Positions 1-10,430 of a DNA stretch of 64,000 nt are shown here, in pieces. The notes under the pieces were generated by a model. It was not told the DNA's origin. It saw nothing but the letters and a program-made list of their open reading frames with translations, and searched no databases. The stretch comes from Lolium rigidum (Eukaryota > Streptophyta > Magnoliopsida > Poales > Poaceae). Location: NCBI RefSeq assembly GCF_022539505.1, contig NC_061508.1, positions 265,118,736 through 265,182,735 of the forward strand, written 5' to 3'. The translations under genes were made by a program, and so were the position numbers. The number at the start of each line of letters is the position of its first letter. Within the stretch, counting starts at the first letter, position 1.

Positions 1-80
1 CGTGTTAACCATAAGATCCGGAGTGGGACGGAGTAGTCAAAAGTGTTTCCACCTCTCGTTCATCAACGGATGCGCTTTAC

Positions 81-220
81 CGTAGTACACTTGTAATCCA
101 AGGGGGCAAGCTGGTGAGGCTGGGGAGTCCTAAGTCCCCACGGCATAGTCCGTAGTACACTTGTCGCCCGAAGGAGCAAGATGGTGAGGCTGGGGAGTCC
201 TAAGTCCCCACGGTATTGCG
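81..220 (+). repeat. 70-bp tandem duplication inside the LTR
   Basis: Two imperfect units start at 81 and 151, both with CGTAGTACACTTGT and both containing GGTGAGGCTGGGGAGTCC. The LTR copy at 11169-12336 has one unit, so the duplication is specific to this copy. Confidence 0.8.
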
Positions 221-984
221 GTCTAGGATGGGTTGCAGCCTACCGGCGTAGGAGTGTATGGTAGAGCCCAACGACCGTTGTCGTGGTCGGGGTCCACCTT
301 GAAATCTACAGGAATAATGGGACCGACGTGGACCCAGGGTCGGGGCATGCAACAAAGGGTGGGTGTTCGAGGTAGCGGAGGAACATGATTGGCTAGACCT
401 TATACCGGGCCTCACACCGAAGGAAGTGTGGACGGGAAAGCTGCCCGGTTGGCACCAAGGTTAAGATCTCTTATGGGTAAAGCAACACACCTCTGCAGAG
501 TGTAAAGAACTGTGACCTGTCACTCCCTGTTCCGGGATTGAGGAACTGCGAACGCGGCCGGAAAGGAGCTCCATGAAGTTCTAGTAAACCGGTGAAGGCT
601 GACGGACATAGTTCTTCTGAATAAAAGCAACCTTTTGAAGAAATGATTATGAAAACTTGCATTGGTATTAGACTTTCTGGTCTAATGTTGTAGCTAGTGC
701 ATTAAACACCTCTTTCCTATAATGAACTTGTTGAGTACGCTCGTACTCATCCCACTCTTAAATCCCCTGCTTAGATATGGAGGCATCGAAGGAGGATCTA
801 CGAGTACAACTCGAAGGCCGAGGAGTCAACAACTACTTCACGAGACGGGACCTTGTCGGAAGAGTCGGATACCTCATCCAACAAGGAGAAAACCTAGTTT
901 AGCCATAGAAGGGAACTAGCTTCCTAAACCTAGCTCCTATTTAGCTAGAATCTATTCTTAGCCTCTATAGCTAGTTAAATACTC

Positions 985-992
985 TACAAATA
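985..992 (+). promoter_or_regulatory. Degenerate TATA-like box near the LTR 3' end
   Basis: TACAAATA stands where the related LTR at 55909-55916 has TATAAATA in the same context (ACTCTA-AATAGAGT). The downstream copy of this element has the same change. It may be a decayed core promoter; its role is inferred only. Confidence 0.35.
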
Positions 993-1244
993 GAGTTCGT
1001 GATAGAATTAGGCTACGAGTCGTTCTTCTGGAGTTTATTTGCAGTTTTACCTCATTGTAAAGTAGGAGGCTATGATGATCTTTTGTAACAGAGTCAATGT
1101 TGTAATTCTATAGACATGCCTTGGACCCGCATATGTTTCTGTTGTACCACTCTGAGCGATATAATACTAGTGGAACAGTGTTTCATTGGTGTTATATCAG
1201 ACTTGCATACTACACCATGCAGTGGTATGCCGGGTCACCATAGT

Positions 1245-1256
1245 TGGTATCAGAGC
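1245..1256 (+). other. Primer-binding site, initiator-Met tRNA type
   Basis: TGGTATCAGAGC directly follows the LTR end. It is the usual plant primer-binding sequence complementary to the 3' end of initiator methionine tRNA, used to start minus-strand cDNA. It fixes the LTR/internal boundary. Confidence 0.9.
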
Positions 1257-1438
1257 AAAAGCTTTGACCTTAGGTTGGAACCTAGTAAATGGGACTAAAC
1301 GTTAGGAGTCAAATAGGATTAGTAAAGAATTCTCTAAAAATATGGTGTATATTCAATTGAGAATACAACAATCATATCTTTTAGTGCGATAATTCTTTAT
1401 TATCTCTATTATGATGCATTATTACTAATCTCATAATC

Positions 1439-1453
1439 TTTCTATTTCTACAG
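1439..1453 (+). promoter_or_regulatory. Probable splice acceptor before the extra ORF
   Basis: A pyrimidine-rich run (TTTCTATTTCTACAG) ends at 1453, five bases before the ATG at 1459. Together with the donor-like GGTAAGT at 8334 in the LTR leader and another acceptor at 2833, it suggests spliced retrotransposon transcripts. Inferred from sequence only. Confidence 0.4.
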
Positions 1454-1458
1454 CCAAC

Positions 1459-2554
1459 ATGGCAAGTTCACGACCGGGAAGAAACGTGAAAGTTATGGAT
1501 TCCACACTGAACGAGTACCAAGGAGGACTTGCAGATATCCTACGAGCCATGTTACGAGAATTTGGGTGCGATTCCCAGATTCCAGTAAAGAAATACATGT
1601 TCTATGATGGTCCGGTATTGGCCAAGTGCAGGGTAGGACTGCGACTTCCCGAATCTTTGGGAATGAGCGTAGTCATGCCAGCTGGTGAAGCTAGGACAAC
1701 CAACACAACTTACCATATAGCTGTTATGAGAGCCATAACCGATATTCGGGAGCATAAGACGAAAGAGCTTATGGGTTCCGAATTTACACACATTCCTCAT
1801 ATGGAGGAGGACAATGATCCCATGCTTGAACCATTTCAAATATGCCAAAAGCAAACCAGCCGAAGCAGCCAAATACATGGACAATAGCCGTAACTTCATA
1901 TCATTACTCTTTCAGTTGAATCATCATCTGATAGGAGCAATTGATACGATGCTTGAGGAATTCACAGAACCCAAGGAGGCGAGTAGGGGGAAAGAACCTA
2001 TGGAGAATGTGGTGCACACACCAGTCTATTCAGCTAGTGACTACATCAGTATTGATCCACTTGCATGTGAACCTACACCTGTTACACCTGGGAACTATCT
2101 GGGTAGTTCCTATGGGGGATACGAAGGCGGAGAGGAATCCGGAAACAACCAGCGTTCCGAGACTCCTATCGAGAATTCCAGGGGTTGGCGTTGGGGATCG
2201 GATACGGGAACTCATAGTACCACCGCGTATTATGATGGAGAGATGAATGATGACGCAACAACCCAGAACCAGAGCTATCCTAGTAATGAAGGAGTGGATG
2301 GAGGATATCCGACACAAGTTGAGTCGGGTATGAGTTTTGGTAACCCTTATGGTGGGGCTACGGGAGAGTACACCCGATGGGTGGATTACGATGCACCGAA
2401 TGATCGGTTTGTGAACACCGATTTCGCCCTAGGATCATCGTCGGATTCCGACTATCAGCCAACGGGGAGACCTTATGTTCCGAGGTTTTGTCAGGAGAAC
2501 GACACGTTCGACCGGATGGAAGCCTGGAATGTATCGGGAGTGAAGATCGACTAG
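1459..2554 (+). pseudogene. Extra ORF between primer site and gag (unknown function), one frameshift
   Basis: A frame opens at 1459 (MASSRPGRNVKVMDSTLNEY) and runs to 1887. The same protein appears to continue in another frame from about 1814 to 2554, so one frameshift lies near 1820-1850. The joined product would be about 360 residues. The N-terminal third looks globular. The C-terminal half is rich in Gly, Ser, Tyr, Asn and acidic residues (about 2080-2500) and looks disordered. I see no zinc knuckle, protease or nucleic-acid polymerase motif. Its start is repeated in the second internal region (12553), so it belongs to the element and is not a host gene. Some chromoviruses carry an additional ORF ahead of gag; I cannot assign a function. 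Confidence 0.55.
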
Positions 2555-2845
2555 AGTCTACCAAGAGAAGCCAAGCTACAATACACAAGTACCACGTGTA
2601 TTGTAGAGTGTAATATTTGTATAAGTTTGTACATATACTTTAATAAGTGAGTTTGCATGCTCACATCGACTTGAGTATTGTAATAATACCACTTATGTAT
2701 GTATATACAGGGTATATGTTTTGTATGATTTGGATTTGCTTCTTGATTTCCATTGCGTGAATAGCTCTGTGCACAATGTTGAGCTCAGAAAACTTGCGCA
2801 TGGAGTAATTATGAGTATCATCTTGTGTTGCAGAACTAGGGGGTC
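2555..2845 (+). other. Non-coding spacer between extra ORF and gag, with splice acceptor
   Basis: This AT-rich stretch has no credible ORF. It ends with TCTTGTGTTGCAG (acceptor at 2831-2833), 12 bases before the gag ATG at 2846. The spacer could be the end of an intron that removes the extra ORF from gag transcripts. Confidence 0.4.
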
Positions 2846-3708
2846 ATGTCGGGAACGTTAGGAGAGGAGACCGAAGCGCAGCGCATGGAGCGCGAAGCCA
2901 AACAAAAGGAGGAGGCTGAGGGAGCAGCCAGAGATCAGTTACCACCACCACCACCACCCATGACGCAGCAAAACTTTATCCAGTACATGCAGCTGGTAGA
3001 GGAACGACAGCGGGTAACACTCTGGAGCAGCGAGAACAAATTTTTCCATGATTTGCTGCAGCAAAACAGGGGTGGAGAGACCTGAGAACCCGGGAGTCAC
3101 ACTAGCAGACTTCCAAAACACTAAGCCTATATCTTTTGCATACGCGCCCGAGCCAATGGACGCGGAAGACTGGCTCATGGACACTGAGCGAAAGCTCAAC
3201 ACTGTTGGATGCAATGACGAGGAGAAGGTCCGTTATGCTACACACTTGTTGTGTGGACCCGCCGCATCATGGTGGGATAACATTGTAGCCGTATATCCGG
3301 CTGGAAAGGTATTCACATGGGAGGAGTTCGCAAGGAAGTTCAGGGAATCCAATGTCCCTGAAAGTATAGTGGAGCTGAAGCGTCGAGAATTTGAAAGTCT
3401 CGAGCAGAAGGACAAGGCAATCCCGACCTATGTCGGGGAGTTCTCTAAAGCTGTCCCGGTATGCTCGTTGAAGAAGTCAACACCGAGGACAAGAAGAAAA
3501 AGAGATTTCTGAGGGGGTTAAGTCCCCCAGTTCAAGGTACAGCTCCGTATGATGAGAGCAACGGAGTTTCAAGAGTTGGTGGATGCAGCCATCACTCTAG
3601 AAGATGATTTCAAACAGTTACAAGAGGAGAAGAGGAAGAAGGCCAAGTTTGAGCCTAAGAGGTTTGTTAGTAACAAGCCCAATACCAGTTTGAGCTTCAA
3701 GCCAAGAT

Positions 3709-3741
<33 letters not shown>

Positions 3742-4060
3742 GCAACTACTACGGTAGTAGGAAGAATCAGGCATTTCAGACTGCAAATCAAACGTTTGCA
3801 GGAGTTGTGGACTCACAGGGCATTTCGCCAAGGACTGCAAGAAACCAAGGATTATATGCTTTGGTTGTCGCCAGGAGGGGCACATGCTGAAGGACTTCCC
3901 CAAGAGAAACACCGGAGGAGGTCAATCTGGAGGAGGAGGAAATCGAGGAAACACCGGAGGGAGCTGGAAGAATAAGAAGCCCTTCGGCAAGCTGAAGCTG
4001 TACCGGTCTGGAGGAGGTGGTCAACTCGACCAGGCGGTGATAGGTACGCTCCGGATACTC
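2846..4060 (+). pseudogene. gag: Chromovirus gag (capsid and nucleocapsid), frameshifted
   Basis: The start at 2846 (MSGTLGEETEAQRMEREAKQ) is followed by a proline run, then the retrotransposon gag domain (about 3150-3470, with MDAEDWL, AASWWDNI and FTWEEFARKF). An Asn-rich linker encoded by an AAC microsatellite comes next, then two zinc knuckles at about 3796-3900. The first knuckle is a good CX2CX4HX4C (CRSCGLTGHFAKDC). The second reads CFGCRQEGHMLKDF, with the final Cys replaced by Phe. Frameshifts fall near 3060, 3520 and 3780. Gag would form the virus-like particle and bind element RNA in the cytoplasm. It is upstream of and joined to pol, as usual for a single gag-pol polyprotein. The breaks make this copy dead. 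Confidence 0.85.
3708..3741 (+). repeat. (AAC)n microsatellite coding poly-Asn in gag
   Basis: There are about eleven CAA/AAC trinucleotides in a row within the linker before the zinc knuckles. A tract like this is prone to slippage and lies between two of the gag frameshifts. Confidence 0.85.
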
Positions 4061-7000
4061 ACTCATCCTGGCAAAGTACTTTTTGATACTGGTGCAACTA
4101 CATCATTCATTTCTCAACAATTCATCATCAAACATGGGATTAGTTGCACTAAGTTAGATACACCCATAACCATACTTTCTGCGGGGGAACGATAGTAGTA
4201 ACCCATGCCAAACAAAAACAAGTCATTATGATCAATAAGTGCGCGTTTGACGCGGACCTGTTCATTCTACCAATGAAGGACATTGATGTCATTCTTGGTA
4301 TGAACTGGTTGGAAGCTAATGGAGCATTGATCGACTGTGTGAGCAAGACGGTGTCTTTGAAAAGCCCCGATGGAAGTAGAATGATCTACCAAGGAGACAA
4401 ACATACCCAGATCGAGGTTGAGCTACAGCTGAACAGCAGGAAAGAGGTGAAGTTAGAGGATATACCTGTAGTAAATGAATTCCAGGATGTGTTTCCTGCG
4501 GAATTACCTGGTATGCCACCAGATAGGGAGATAGAATTCACTATCGACCTAATCCCAGGAACAGCTCCGATTGACAAAGCACCATATAAGATGGGGCCTA
4601 AGGAGTTGAAAGAACTTAAGGAGCAATTGGATGACTTGGAACAAAAGGGATTCATTCAAGAGAGTGTTTCACCATGGGGATCACCTGTGATCTTCGTGGA
4701 TAAAAGAGATGGAGGAAGAAGGATGTGCGGAGACTACAGGAATCTAAACAACGTCACAATCAAGAATAAGTATCCACTTCCAAGAATACAAGATCTATTT
4801 GATCAAGTTAGAGGCGCGGGAGTCTTTTCCAAGATTGATCTAAGATCCGGTTATCACCAGATAAAGATCAAGAAGGAAGACGTTCCGAAAACAGCCTTTG
4901 TTTCGAGGTACGGACATCATGAGTATCTCGTAGTACCTTTTGGATTGACCAATGCCCCAGCAATATTCATGAATCTCATGAATAAGATATTCATGCCATA
5001 TCTAGACAAGTTTGTCATCGTATTTATCGATGATATTCGATATATTCCAAGAACAAGGCAGAACATGCCGAGCATTTGAGGTTAGTGTTGCAAACACTAA
5101 GGGAACATCAACTTTATGCCAAACTTAGTAAGTGTGAATTTTGGCTAGATCAAGTGGAATTTCTTGGTCATGTCATTAGCAAAGATGGAATCGCTGTTAA
5201 CCCGAGTAAGGTAGCAGCAGTTCTAGAATGGGAAGCACCCAAGACTGTCAAAGAGATCCGAGGATTCCTTGGGATGGCAGGATATTACCGGAGGTTCATT
5301 GAAGGATTCTCCAAAATAGCAGGACCAATGACGAAGTTGTTAAGGAAGAACACACCATTCGTGTGGTCAGAGGAGTGTGAGAAAAGTTTTCAAACTCTGA
5401 AGGAGAAACTCACCACGGCACCGGTGTTAGCGGTTCCAGAAGTTGGTAAGGATTACACCGTGTACTGTGACGCATCCAAACATGGATTGGGTTGTGTACT
5501 CATGCAAGATCGGAAAGTGATATCCTATGGATCGAGGCAACTCAGACCTCATGAAGTGAATTATCCAACACATGACTTGGAATTAGCAGACTGTCGTTTT
5601 TGCACTAAAAACTTGGAGACATTTTCTCTATGGAGCTAAGTGTGAGCTCTATACGGATCATAAAAGCCTCAAATATTTCTTCACTCGAAGGAACTCAACA
5701 TGAGACAGAAAAGATGGCTAGAATTGATTAAGGATTATGACTCGACAATCAATTACACTCCGAGGAAGGCTAATGTTGTAGCAGATGCCCTGAGTAGGAA
5801 GAGTACCGGAGGAGTGGAACAAGAAATATCACCGGAGTTGAGGAAGGAAATAAGTCAAGCCCAAATACAACTTTGGGAGAAGGAAGCCCATGAAGGATTA
5901 TCGGCGTTGCAAATAGCCGATGAGTTGAATGTCAACCTGAAGAATGAGATAATGATGGGTCAGCTGGACGATCCATTCATCGTGGAGGAGATGAGAAGAA
6001 TAGATGAGGGAAGACCATCAGAATTTCACCGCGGAGAATCTGGATCATTATGGTTCCAGAAAAGGATTTGCGTTCCGGATATTGCTGGAATTAAGGAAGT
6101 AATACTCCGGGAAGCTCATCAAACACCATATTCCATACATCCGGGAAGTACAAAGATGTACATGGACTTAAAGGAACTATTCTGGTGGAATAACATGAAG
6201 AGGGAGATAGCACAATATGTGGCAGAATGCCATACCTGCCAGAGAGTGAAGGCTGAACACCAGAGTCCGGCAGGGAAGTTACAACCTTTACCTATTCCGG
6301 AGTGGAAATGGGAAGAAATAGGGATGGATTTCATCACCGGACTACCCATGACTAATAAAAAGAAGGACATGATATGGGTAATCGTGGACCGGTTGACGAA
6401 AAGTGCACACTTTTTAGCGGTAAACCAGCAGGATAAAGGAGAGAAACTTATCGATCTTTACATCAAAGAGATCGTGAGTAAGCATGGAGTGCCTAAGAAG
6501 ATCGTGTCGGATCGAGGATCCGTGTTCACATCAGCATTCTGGAAGCAACTTCACGAAGCTTTAGGATCCAAGTTGGACTATAGTACCGCTTACCATCCCC
6601 AGACCGGTGGACAAACCGAGAGAACCAACCGAGATCTTAGAGGATATGCTTAGGGCTTGTGCCCTAGACTTCGGAGGATCATGGGAGGAGCACTTACCAC
6701 TAGCAGAGTTTTCATATAATAATAGCTATCAAAGTAGCATTAAGATGGCACCATTTGAAGCTCTCTATGGAAGAAAGTGTAGATCACCGATATGTTGGTA
6801 TGAAGCTGGAGCAAGCAAGGAGTTTAACCCTGATTATGTCAAGGAAAAACAACAAATCATTGACATTATCAGAGACAGGCTGAAAATAGCCCAAAGTCGG
6901 CAAAAGAGTTACGCCGATCAGAAGAGGAGAACTTGGGAGCCACGAGTTGGAGACATGGTATATCTTAAGGTGAGCCCGATGAAAGGACTCCAGAGGTTTG

Positions 7001-7445
7001 GAGTAAAAGGAAAACTCAGTCGTAGATACATCGGACCTTTCAAGATACTGAGTCAGAACCGAGGTTTAGCCTTTGAATTGGATCTACGGGAAGGCTAGCA
7101 CAAGTTCACAATGTATTCCATGTGTCGCAACTCAGGAAATGCTTAAAGACCCCAGATGAGCCAATATCACATGCTGAGCTAGAATTACAACCAGATTTGA
7201 CTTACATCGAGAAACCAGCCAAGATTCTCGAGGAAAGCTGGAAACAACTCAGAAATAAAGCGATCAAGTATTGCAAGATACAATGGAAGCATCACCCCGA
7301 GAGGGAAGCCACCTGGGAAAAAGAGGAAGACCTGAAGAAAACATACCCCGAGCTGTTCGGAGTATTACAACCACAACTTCGGGACGAAGTTTCTTTAAGG
7401 GGAAAGGTCTGTAATGTCCCAGGTTTAGAGACGATCGAGGGGTAG
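4061..7445 (+). pseudogene. pol: Chromovirus pol: protease, RT, RNase H, integrase, chromodomain; multiple frameshifts
   Basis: Domains in order: aspartic protease with DTGATTSFIS (active-site codons at 4085-4096); reverse transcriptase about 4600-5200 with [24 protein letters not shown] and the catalytic VFIDDI (5026-5034); RNase H about 5440-5690 with [15 protein letters not shown]; integrase with an N-terminal His/Cys finger (REAHQTP to CHTC, about 6110-6240) and core segments MDFITGLP, SDRGSVFTS and GGQTERTN; chromodomain-like C-terminus about 7200-7360 ending in ATWEKEEDLKKTYPELF. Reading-frame breaks lie near 4190, 5038 (just after the RT catalytic motif), 5590, 5700, 6630 and 7100. The chromodomain would direct integration to marked chromatin. 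The domain order identifies Tekay/Del chromoviruses. Many independent lesions mean no active enzyme. Confidence 0.9.
7390..7409 (+). other. Polypurine tract before the 3' LTR
   Basis: AAGGGGAAAGG stands directly before the LTR start TGTAATGTCCC at 7410. This is the plus-strand primer position. The pol frame runs through it and stops 36 bases inside the LTR. Confidence 0.7.
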
Positions 7446-8281
7446 ATTTTAGAAAGGGATGTGCATTGCATTGTAAATTACGGGGAAATTTCGCGCTTTT
7501 AAACAAAAAACTGCATCGAAAGGGGAACAAGTTTCTCTCTCGACACCTTACGGGGTTAGGGTTTCGAGAGTGTGACAAACTTGCTTCTTTCTAATTAAAT
7601 TAGGGTTTTGAGAAGAGAGGGGAGAGTTTGCATCCTAACTTAAGTTGCATGATTGAATTCAAACCTAAGTTGAATTTGAATTTCAGATTCAAACATCAAA
7701 CAAATATCTCATAAATTCAATTGTGAGGAAATTCATTAAGTAAAATATAAATTATAAACAATATCAGTAATTAAAGTAAAATAAAGCTCATTAGAGAAAA
7801 CTTTGAGCTTTATTGATTAACACACAAGATACATTGTCTTTACAATATTCATAATGGAAATAAATGAATTTTACAACACATTACAATAATTGGTGAAATT
7901 GTAAAATAAAAGAAAATAAAAAGAAAAGTACAAGTATGAATCTATCCTAAATACTACAATGTGAATATCATCTAATCTTGAGACTGAAGATCATCTTGCC
8001 CATTTGATCATCATATTGAACCTGCACATAAACACATCAAAAACAAGTTATGCCAAGAGGCATAGCCACTTGGCAGGTTAGAAAGAAAGAAAAAATTGGG
8101 GATATGGATCAACTCTGCCGAGCTGATCATCTCCAAGCCAAGTTCAGAGTATCAGGTGCACAAACACACACATAGGCTGCTCACACAGCTGTGTGCATGC
8201 AACACACCACACACACACAGCTGGTGAGTCACCATCAGGCTGCCAGGCCTTGTTGTCGACCAGAGAAGGAGAGGGAGATCA

Positions 8282-8289
8282 TATAAAAG
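8282..8289 (+). promoter_or_regulatory. Probable LTR core promoter (TATA box)
   Basis: TATAAAAG lies 872 bp into the LTR. A donor-like GGTAAGT follows about 45 bases later (8334-8340), and the same context occurs in the minus-strand LTR near 32580. The third LTR has TATAAAAG at 50680-50687, about 1.15 kb from its start. If transcription begins here, U3 is about 0.9 kb and R-U5 about 4 kb, giving a giant leader. Confidence 0.45.
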
Positions 8290-9749
8290 CCTCTCCAACA
8301 GTGAACCCTAGATCATTCATCGACAGCAACAGGGTAAGTCACCAAGAACACAAGAACACATGAACAGCCACTGCTGTTCAACCAGCTAACTCACCACAGT
8401 ACTGAATCAAGCTCACCAGGAGGAGCAGGGCAAGTAATCAACCACAAGAACAACACAGAAGCAATCCTCTACACCAACAAACTATCTAGGAGCTGGAGTG
8501 AGGTATAAACAAGATCAACCTGAGCAAAACTCTGTTTTGCTCATAAATAAGCATACACTTGCATCACAGAAGCAAAGTGGGTATGAAACCCTGTTTGCAT
8601 CATCATTTGGCTACTAAGCCTTTTGGTGCAAGCAAACTAGAGAAACAGACGAGTGGGAGATTTCCAAGGGGAACATTGGCATGTCAACAAGATGACATAC
8701 CAGAGAAATCTAACCTGGATTAATCCCTAACTAGCCATTCCAAAATCATCTAGCACCTAAAGCCAAGCAAGCCATCAGATATTAGACATATCCTGTCTAT
8801 TTTTGTTGTCAACAGTAAAGGTACTGGAAAACCAACATGGTTACTTCCAGTGAGTTATCCATCAAATCACAGCCAGCCAACAAATAGGGGAGCTACCCTA
8901 GGGCAGCACAAGACTACTGCCAGGGTCACCTCAAACCCTAGATCAACCACACCAACAAGCCAAATGCATATATCATCACCCTGATTGGGTTCAAAGAAGG
9001 GCTAGGGTTCCCAATCACTCGTGGGCATCCATCTAGCCTAATCCAACCAAGCTGTGATGATCATCATCTGTATAGTTCACATCAATTATCCACTGAATTA
9101 ATTAAAGCAACATAGATAATTGAGATTAACAAGTACATCATAAAACAGACCCATGCTAATGATCCAATGGATCACTGCAAGTGTCAGCAGATGCTTGAGC
9201 AAGCACTTGCACTAATCTGTGCCACACACATACATAGAATCAAGTAACAGCATGGCACAGGCAACAATTACATCATATACTGACCAACAGTTAATGAGCA
9301 CATGAATACCAGAGCCTGCCATAGCATGCTAAAGCATGCTAGAGCATCATTAAGCAACAGAGCAAGGACCATATATCTAATTGGCCACAGATAATCAACA
9401 CATGAACCAGCCAATAAGATCAGCCACAGAAATTGAACAATTGCATCACAGATAAGTGAATAGAGCATTATAATTGTATCCGGAAGCACTCCATCAAGGG
9501 ATGGAGTTGTTAATGCAACAGCTAGGCTCAATTGAGCATGTCCAGGGATTAGAGCACATATAATAGCACATCCGGAGCACCGGCACTTGCCAAAGGCAAG
9601 GATCATCACGGGATGATCAAGCCAAGAGCAATCTTTGGCATATACGGGAGAGGAATTTTATACGAGAGAATCGAGTAGGAATCACTAGATTACACGAGCA
9701 CCACATCATGCTCGGGAGCAATAATTCATAAGTCGCATCGGCAAGCAAT

Positions 9750-10430
9750 TGAGCAAGAACAGTAGCACAGCAACCCAAGCGGGGTAGCGACGGCAAAACG
9801 AGCACGAGCGAAGCAGACAACGGCATCACGGCATGGCCGCACCTCTATGAGGCACGGCAAGCCGGAGATCGAGCTAGACGGAGAAGAGGAAGGGAAGGAG
9901 TAGAACAGGCAAAGGAGAGAGAGCAGGAGGTGGCGCACATACCCGGGGCTAGCAGGACGAGCGGATGCGGCCATGACGGCCACGGCGGCGCGCGCCGAGT
10001 GCTTGGTAGCACCTGGCCGGGCCGGGCCATGCGCCGACAAGCGCCGTAGCGCCCCACACCACCGTGGCGAGGCCCACGGCGGCGCCACCGCGCCTGGAGC
10101 CCAGTGAGCAGCGGGATCACCACGATCCCGTAACCCTAGCCGCCGCAAGGGAGGCCGAAGACGAGCTGGAGCAGCACTGCTCTAGATCGACACGGATGAA
10201 GATGACCGCCGTCGTGAGGCGCGTCGATTGCGCATCATGGTGGGGGCCAGTTCCGGCGGAGCTCGCCGGAATCGAGCGGCGACGGCGGTGGCGACGCGAA
10301 TCGCCAGAGAGGGATTAGGGTTAGGGTTCGGTCGCGCGTGAGAGGGAGAGAGAGGAGTGGAGCTGGTCGAGCCGGACCAGGCCGGTCGGTTCGACCTAAC
10401 CCACGGGTTCCACCGACGAGTGGGCCCAGG
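9750..10430 (+). other. GC-rich island inside the LTR
   Basis: The island contrasts sharply with AT-rich flanks. The minus strand reads like a plant gene start (CCCTAACCCTAATCCC followed by GC-rich, codon-like sequence), but I see no convincing protein. It may be a captured gene segment or a second promoter region. The third LTR has a comparable, unrelated-looking island at about 51900-52700. Confidence 0.4.

Larger units (their letters stand above)
1..1242 (+). repeat. 3' part of chromovirus LTR (upstream copy)
   Basis: The segment is near-identical to 11169-12336 and clearly related to 55087-56165. The window opens inside the LTR. It ends in GGGTCACCATA, where the copy at 56165 ends in CACCACA, so the terminal CA seems mutated to TA. 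The primer-binding site follows two bases later. Unlike the downstream LTR it carries a 70-bp tandem duplication. Confidence 0.85.

Noticed and set aside
200..662. Minus-strand open frames in the chromovirus LTR, repeated at 11245-11757 and 55385-55585
   Set aside because: They recur in every LTR copy with indels that do not respect the frame; no protein motif. Composition shadows of the LTR.
9726..10318. Overlapping long frames on both strands in a GC-rich block
   Set aside because: High GC gives few stop codons; no conserved domain, and the block lies inside an LTR.
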